Below, in pieces: positions 23,184 through 26,277 of a stretch of DNA of 26,277 bases. The notes beneath the pieces are model-generated. The model was not told the origin of the DNA, ran no database searches, and saw nothing but the letters and a program-made list of their open reading frames with translations. A program made the translations under genes and the position numbers. The DNA is from Spongiibacteraceae bacterium UBA5047 (GTDB lineage Bacteria > Pseudomonadota > Gammaproteobacteria > Pseudomonadales > Spongiibacteraceae). The DNA is taken from the NCBI GenBank assembly GCA_002415025.1, contig DIBR01000065.1, positions 1-26,277 on the forward strand, in the 5' to 3' direction. The first letter of the stretch is position 1. Every line of letters starts with the position of its first letter.

Positions 23184-24781
23184 TGGCGATGCCTGACTAT
23201 GCCGACACACGCAAGCGGATACTGGGCGATATTCTGGCTCATTTTGCCGAGGCAACGCCCGACACGGTGTTTCTGGCGGCCGATGAGCGGCGTATCACCT
23301 ATCGCGAGGCCTACAGTGAGGCTTGCGCGTTGGCGCAGGGCTTGCGAGAGCGCGGTCTGGGCAAGGGCGACCGGCTCTGCATCTTTATGGGGAGCTCGCC
23401 GGAATTTGTCTTGATCTCCTTTGCTGCCAATTTGATCGGGGCGCACTGGATACCGGTCAATACCGATTATCGCGGTGCCTGGCTGGCAGGCACGATCAGC
23501 GACAGCGATCCGGCCCTGATTGTGACGGACGAAGACTACGCCGAGCGCCTGCAGTCCGTGGAAACCGCGCTGCCGGTGTGTGTGCACGGTCATTTCAGCG
23601 CCGCGCCGGCGCACTGGTTTTCGCTTGCCGAATTGGCGCGCCCGGCGGACGGCTTTCAGGCAGAACCTCTGGACTACGGTGATACCGCGTCGATCATGTG
23701 GACCTCCGGCACCACCGGAAAATCCAAGGGCGTGATGCAGAGCCACAACGCCTGGATTCGCAGCGCGCTGAGTGCAACCGACATGGGCAAGATGCGCGCC
23801 GGCGATGTGTCCTACAATTGTTTGCCGCTCTACAACTCGGCGGCCTGGGTAACAGGTGTATATCCGGCGCTGGTCACCGGCACCACTTGTGCGATTGATC
23901 CGGCCTTTTCGGCGAGCACCTTTTGGGATCGCGTGCGTTATTACGGCGCGACCCATGTCTTTACGCTCGGTGCCATGCACATGTTTTTATGGGGAGCCCC
24001 CGAAGCTGACAACGATGCCGACAACGCCATCCGCTCTGCGCAAATGGTGCCGATGCCGGACGATATTCGCGCTCCCTTCAAGCAGCGCTTTGGTATTCCC
24101 GCCATCCATCAAGGTTTTGGTCAAAGCGAAATCATGTTGCTGATGCGGCGGGTGGACGATGGCCAGACCGAGTGGCCACCCAATTCCCTGGGCGACCCCG
24201 CCAAAGATATTGAAGTTGCTTTGCTCGATGACGAAGGCAAGCCCGTTGCGGTTGGCGAAGTGGGTGAAGTGTGTATTAAGGAAAAGGCTCCACACGTGTT
24301 GTTCAACGGTTACTTCAACAATGAGGAGGCTAATCGATCGTCCTTCAAGGACGGCTGGTATCACACAGGTGACCTACTGAAACAAGATGCCTCGGGGCAC
24401 TACTACTTTGTGGACCGCAAAAAGGATTTGATTCGCTACAAGGGGCGCAGCGTGTCGTCTGTCGCCATCGAGGCAATATCGCGCGGTCATCCCGCGGTTG
24501 ATAGCGCGGCTGCCTTCGGCATTCCTTCCAAAGAACTGGAATCAGAGCACGAAATCATGCTCGCGGTGATTATCAAAAAGAATGCAACGCTTGCGCCGGA
24601 AGAGCTGGCCCGCTTTATCAACGATAACGCGCCATATTTTTTTGTGCCGCGCTATATCGAAGTGGTAGACAGCCTGCCCATGACGCCGACCCAGAAAGTG
24701 CAGAAAAATATTCTGCGCGAAAAAGGGTTAAGCGAAAACACCTGGGATGCGAAAGCCGCCGGCTTCGTGATTGAGCGATAG
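23183..24781 (+). CDS. Acyl-CoA synthetase (AMP-forming)
   Basis: A 532-residue adenylate-forming ligase that would activate a carboxylic acid to its CoA thioester at the expense of ATP. The P-loop motif TSGTTGKSKG is present. YHTGDLL and DRKKDLIRYKGR mark the hinge between the N- and C-terminal domains, and the C-terminal TPTQKVQK carries the catalytic lysine. Length is normal. Its ATG overlaps the Rieske gene stop (TAATG), so translation is coupled. An ATG two codons on (23189) is equally possible. The neighbouring thiolase-like and DUF35 genes suggest that the CoA ester feeds side-chain or ring cleavage of a steroid- or terpenoid-like acid. The specific substrate cannot be told by eye. Confidence 0.85.
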   Translation: MAMPDYADTRKRILGDILAHFAEATPDTVFLAADERRITYREAYSEACALAQGLRERGLGKGDRLCIFMGSSPEFVLISFAANLIGAHWIPVNTDYRGAWLAGTISDSDPALIVTDEDYAERLQSVETALPVCVHGHFSAAPAHWFSLAELARPADGFQAEPLDYGDTASIMWTSGTTGKSKGVMQSHNAWIRSALSATDMGKMRAGDVSYNCLPLYNSAAWVTGVYPALVTGTTCAIDPAFSASTFWDRVRYYGATHVFTLGAMHMFLWGAPEADNDADNAIRSAQMVPMPDDIRAPFKQRFGIPAIHQGFGQSEIMLLMRRVDDGQTEWPPNSLGDPAKDIEVALLDDEGKPVAVGEVGEVCIKEKAPHVLFNGYFNNEEANRSSFKDGWYHTGDLLKQDASGHYYFVDRKKDLIRYKGRSVSSVAIEAISRGHPAVDSAAAFGIPSKELESEHEIMLAVIIKKNATLAPEELARFINDNAPYFFVPRYIEVVDSLPMTPTQKVQKNILREKGLSENTWDAKAAGFVIER

Positions 24782-24791
24782 GGAGAAAACG

Positions 24792-26039
24792 ATGGCGCAA
24801 TCCATAGCTCAACTCAAACAGCGGGCCGGCAGTTTCGATTGGGGCCACTCGGTTGAACTCGACGATATCAAGAATGAAGTGGCGATTATCGGTATCGGTG
24901 AAACCGAATACACCGGCGCGTCCGGGCGCAACGCCAAGGCGATGGCGCTGGAGGCCGTTGCCAAGGCGATAGACGATGCCGGGCTGAAACCTGCCGATAT
25001 CGACGGCCTGATGGTTAGCAAGGGCATTGCCGATCAACTTACACCCGACGATTTTCGCGCCCACTTTGGCACCGCGCAGGAAATCTGGTTCAGTCAGGAA
25101 GGCGGTGCCATGATCTGGGGGGCAACCTGCGCCCACACCGCAGCGCATGCCATTCGCGCAAAACAGGCCTCGACCATCGTCAATGTTTTCTCTGTCGACT
25201 GGGCCACGGCGCGCAGTGCCGGCACCGGCAGCCCCGGCGACTGGCATGCCAGCGAACCGATGAAGGCGGCCTTTGAGTTGCCCTATGGCTGGTTTCCGCA
25301 GCCGCTGTACTTCGCTACTTTTGCCCATCGCCATATGCACGAATTTGGCACCACGCCCGAGCAGCTGGCAGAAGTGCCGCTGGCTTTTCGGCGCCATGCG
25401 AATACCCATTCCGGCGCCGTGATGCGCGAGCGCTCCATGACGCTGCAATCGTATCTGGACAGACCCATGCTGGCCGACCCCTTTCGGGTGGAAGACTGCT
25501 GCCTGATTTCTGATGGCGCCGGTGCTTTCGTTATGTGCGCCGCCGACAAATCCGCCGACCGTCCGCATACCCCGGTCGTGGTTGAAGGAGTCGGTTTGGG
25601 TAGCATCGAGGGCGCGCCCTATATCAGCCAGCAGAAAAAAATCACCGCCACACCGCAAACCTTTGCCGCCCCCTGGGCCTATGCGATGGCGGATCGCAGT
25701 GCCAGCGAACTGGACGTGATTGCGGTGTACGACTGCTTTTCCGTGACCGCCATGATGCAGATTGAAGATATGGGCTTTTGCCAAAAAGGTGAGGGCGGAG
25801 AGTTTGTGCAAAACAATCGCCTGCATTTCGACCGGCCCCGCCGTCAGGGCGGCATACCCTGCAACACCCACGGCGGGTTGCTGTCCCACGCGTACGTGCT
25901 CGGTATTGCCCATGTGATTGAGCTGGTCAGGCAGTTGCGCGGCACGGCGCAAAATCAGGTTGAGGATGTACAGCTTGCCGCGTACGCGGGTTTTACTGCC
26001 GAAGAAGGGTCGACCCTGATTCTGCGAAAAGGCTTATAG
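24792..26039 (+). CDS. Thiolase-like protein (lipid-transfer/Ltp2-type)
   Basis: A 415-residue thiolase-fold protein of the SCP-x/lipid-transfer group. VAIIGIGETEYTG opens the fold, and NTHGGLLSHAYVLG carries the conserved Asn-x-His region. By hand alignment, the N-terminal nucleophile position in the GGAMIWGATCAHTAAHAI region does not fall on the cysteine, and the C-terminal CxG is replaced by AYAGF. Both thiolase cysteines therefore seem lost, as in Ltp2-type aldolases that split steroid side-chain beta-hydroxyacyl-CoAs and require a DUF35 partner. A DUF35 gene follows 7 nt downstream, fitting that model. YDCFSVT may hold the acting tyrosine, but this is inference. AGGGAGA precedes the ATG. 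Confidence 0.75.
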   Translation: MAQSIAQLKQRAGSFDWGHSVELDDIKNEVAIIGIGETEYTGASGRNAKAMALEAVAKAIDDAGLKPADIDGLMVSKGIADQLTPDDFRAHFGTAQEIWFSQEGGAMIWGATCAHTAAHAIRAKQASTIVNVFSVDWATARSAGTGSPGDWHASEPMKAAFELPYGWFPQPLYFATFAHRHMHEFGTTPEQLAEVPLAFRRHANTHSGAVMRERSMTLQSYLDRPMLADPFRVEDCCLISDGAGAFVMCAADKSADRPHTPVVVEGVGLGSIEGAPYISQQKKITATPQTFAAPWAYAMADRSASELDVIAVYDCFSVTAMMQIEDMGFCQKGEGGEFVQNNRLHFDRPRRQGGIPCNTHGGLLSHAYVLGIAHVIELVRQLRGTAQNQVEDVQLAAYAGFTAEEGSTLILRKGL

Positions 26040-26046
26040 GGAGACG

Positions 26047-26277
26047 ATGATGACCCCGGAATCGAAAGACGCACTTACCGCTCCATTTTGGTCAGCGGCT
26101 GCGCGTAATGAGCTACATATCAGCCACTGTGATTCTTGCAACAAGGATATCTGGTATCCGGAAGAACAATGCCCCGACTGTCACGGCAGTTTGTCCTGGC
26201 GCCGATTGAATGGCGCGGCGACCTTGCTGTCGTGGACCACCGTGCGCCGCCAGATTAACGGTTCTTTCGAGGTACCT
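26047..26277 (+). CDS. DUF35/OB-fold zinc-ribbon protein, 3' end outside the window
   Basis: The first 77 residues are visible and the reading frame runs off the window. A zinc ribbon is present as C28-DS-C31 and C43-PD-C46, followed by the start of the OB-fold (LNGAATLLSWTTVRR). DUF35 proteins pair with thiolase-like enzymes, for example ChsH2 with Ltp2, to form acyl-CoA aldolases. The gene starts 7 nt after the thiolase-like stop, so the pair is probably a complex. Two adjacent ATGs (26047, 26050) are possible starts; GGGAGA at 26039-26044 is 5 nt before the second. Confidence 0.8.
   Translation, partial: MMTPESKDALTAPFWSAAARNELHISHCDSCNKDIWYPEEQCPDCHGSLSWRRLNGAATLLSWTTVRRQINGSFEVP

Noticed and set aside
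24618..25952. 444-residue open frame on the minus strand
   Set aside because: It is antisense to the ligase end and the thiolase-like gene, has no recognisable domain, and is typical of shadow frames in GC-rich coding DNA.
1..26277. CRISPR arrays, tRNA or rRNA genes, complete insertion sequences
   Set aside because: Reading through the gaps showed no regularly spaced repeats, no cloverleaf candidates and no transposase gene. A dedicated search (for example tRNAscan-SE) was not possible here.

Overview
The window is bacterial chromosome, mostly GC-rich, densely packed and on both strands. A DbpA helicase, a RIO1-type kinase, a Bax-like lipoprotein and a Blc lipocalin, together with aerobic steroid-ring degradation genes, suggest a gammaproteobacterium, possibly an aquatic Cellvibrionales/Spongiibacteraceae-type steroid degrader. 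That placement is inferred from gene content only. No rRNA, tRNA, CRISPR array or complete insertion sequence was seen.

Positions 1-4513 hold a steroid-ring block. A short-chain dehydrogenase is divergent from a KshA-like Rieske 9alpha-hydroxylase that ends in a strong intrinsic terminator. Next come an HsaC/TesB-like extradiol dioxygenase and an HsaA-like flavin monooxygenase. These three enzymes correspond to opening of ring B, hydroxylation of ring A and meta-cleavage of ring A in the 9,10-seco pathway. Their reductases (KshB, HsaB), KstD and the hydrolase HsaD are not in the window.

Positions 4600-6600 form an AT-rich islet with two accessory genes: a small protein with a HEPN-type R-N-x3-H motif, and a cytoplasmic leucine-rich-repeat protein. 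A 64-bp inverted-repeat element flanked by 7-bp direct repeats lies just after them. This is the best candidate for something undescribed.

Positions 6632-12814 carry an M24 peptidase homologue; an acetoacetate-decarboxylase-like protein and extended SDR in one operon, divergent from a TetR regulator with an AT-rich palindromic operator; a COG2509-type FAD oxidoreductase; and a Bax-like lipoprotein. Positions 13254-16661 are more housekeeping: dbpA, a RIO kinase, and a VOC protein overlapping a blc lipocalin.

Positions 16715-20539 hold a divergent pair: a ThuA-domain lipoprotein and a 934-residue membrane-anchored propeller/HEAT-like/cytochrome c protein with an unusual C-terminal domain.

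Positions 20600-26277 form a second catabolic block. A sterol-desaturase-family hydroxylase and a TetR gene face a co-directional operon of a second KshA-like Rieske oxygenase, an acyl-CoA ligase, a thiolase-like protein without recognisable catalytic cysteines, and a DUF35 protein cut by the window end. Two 16-bp palindromes 32 bp apart precede this operon and are probable TetR operators. The set looks like CoA activation plus oxygenation and retro-aldol or thiolytic cleavage of a steroid-like acid. The substrate cannot be read from sequence.

Several families of short palindromic repeats (REP-like hairpins) sit between genes.
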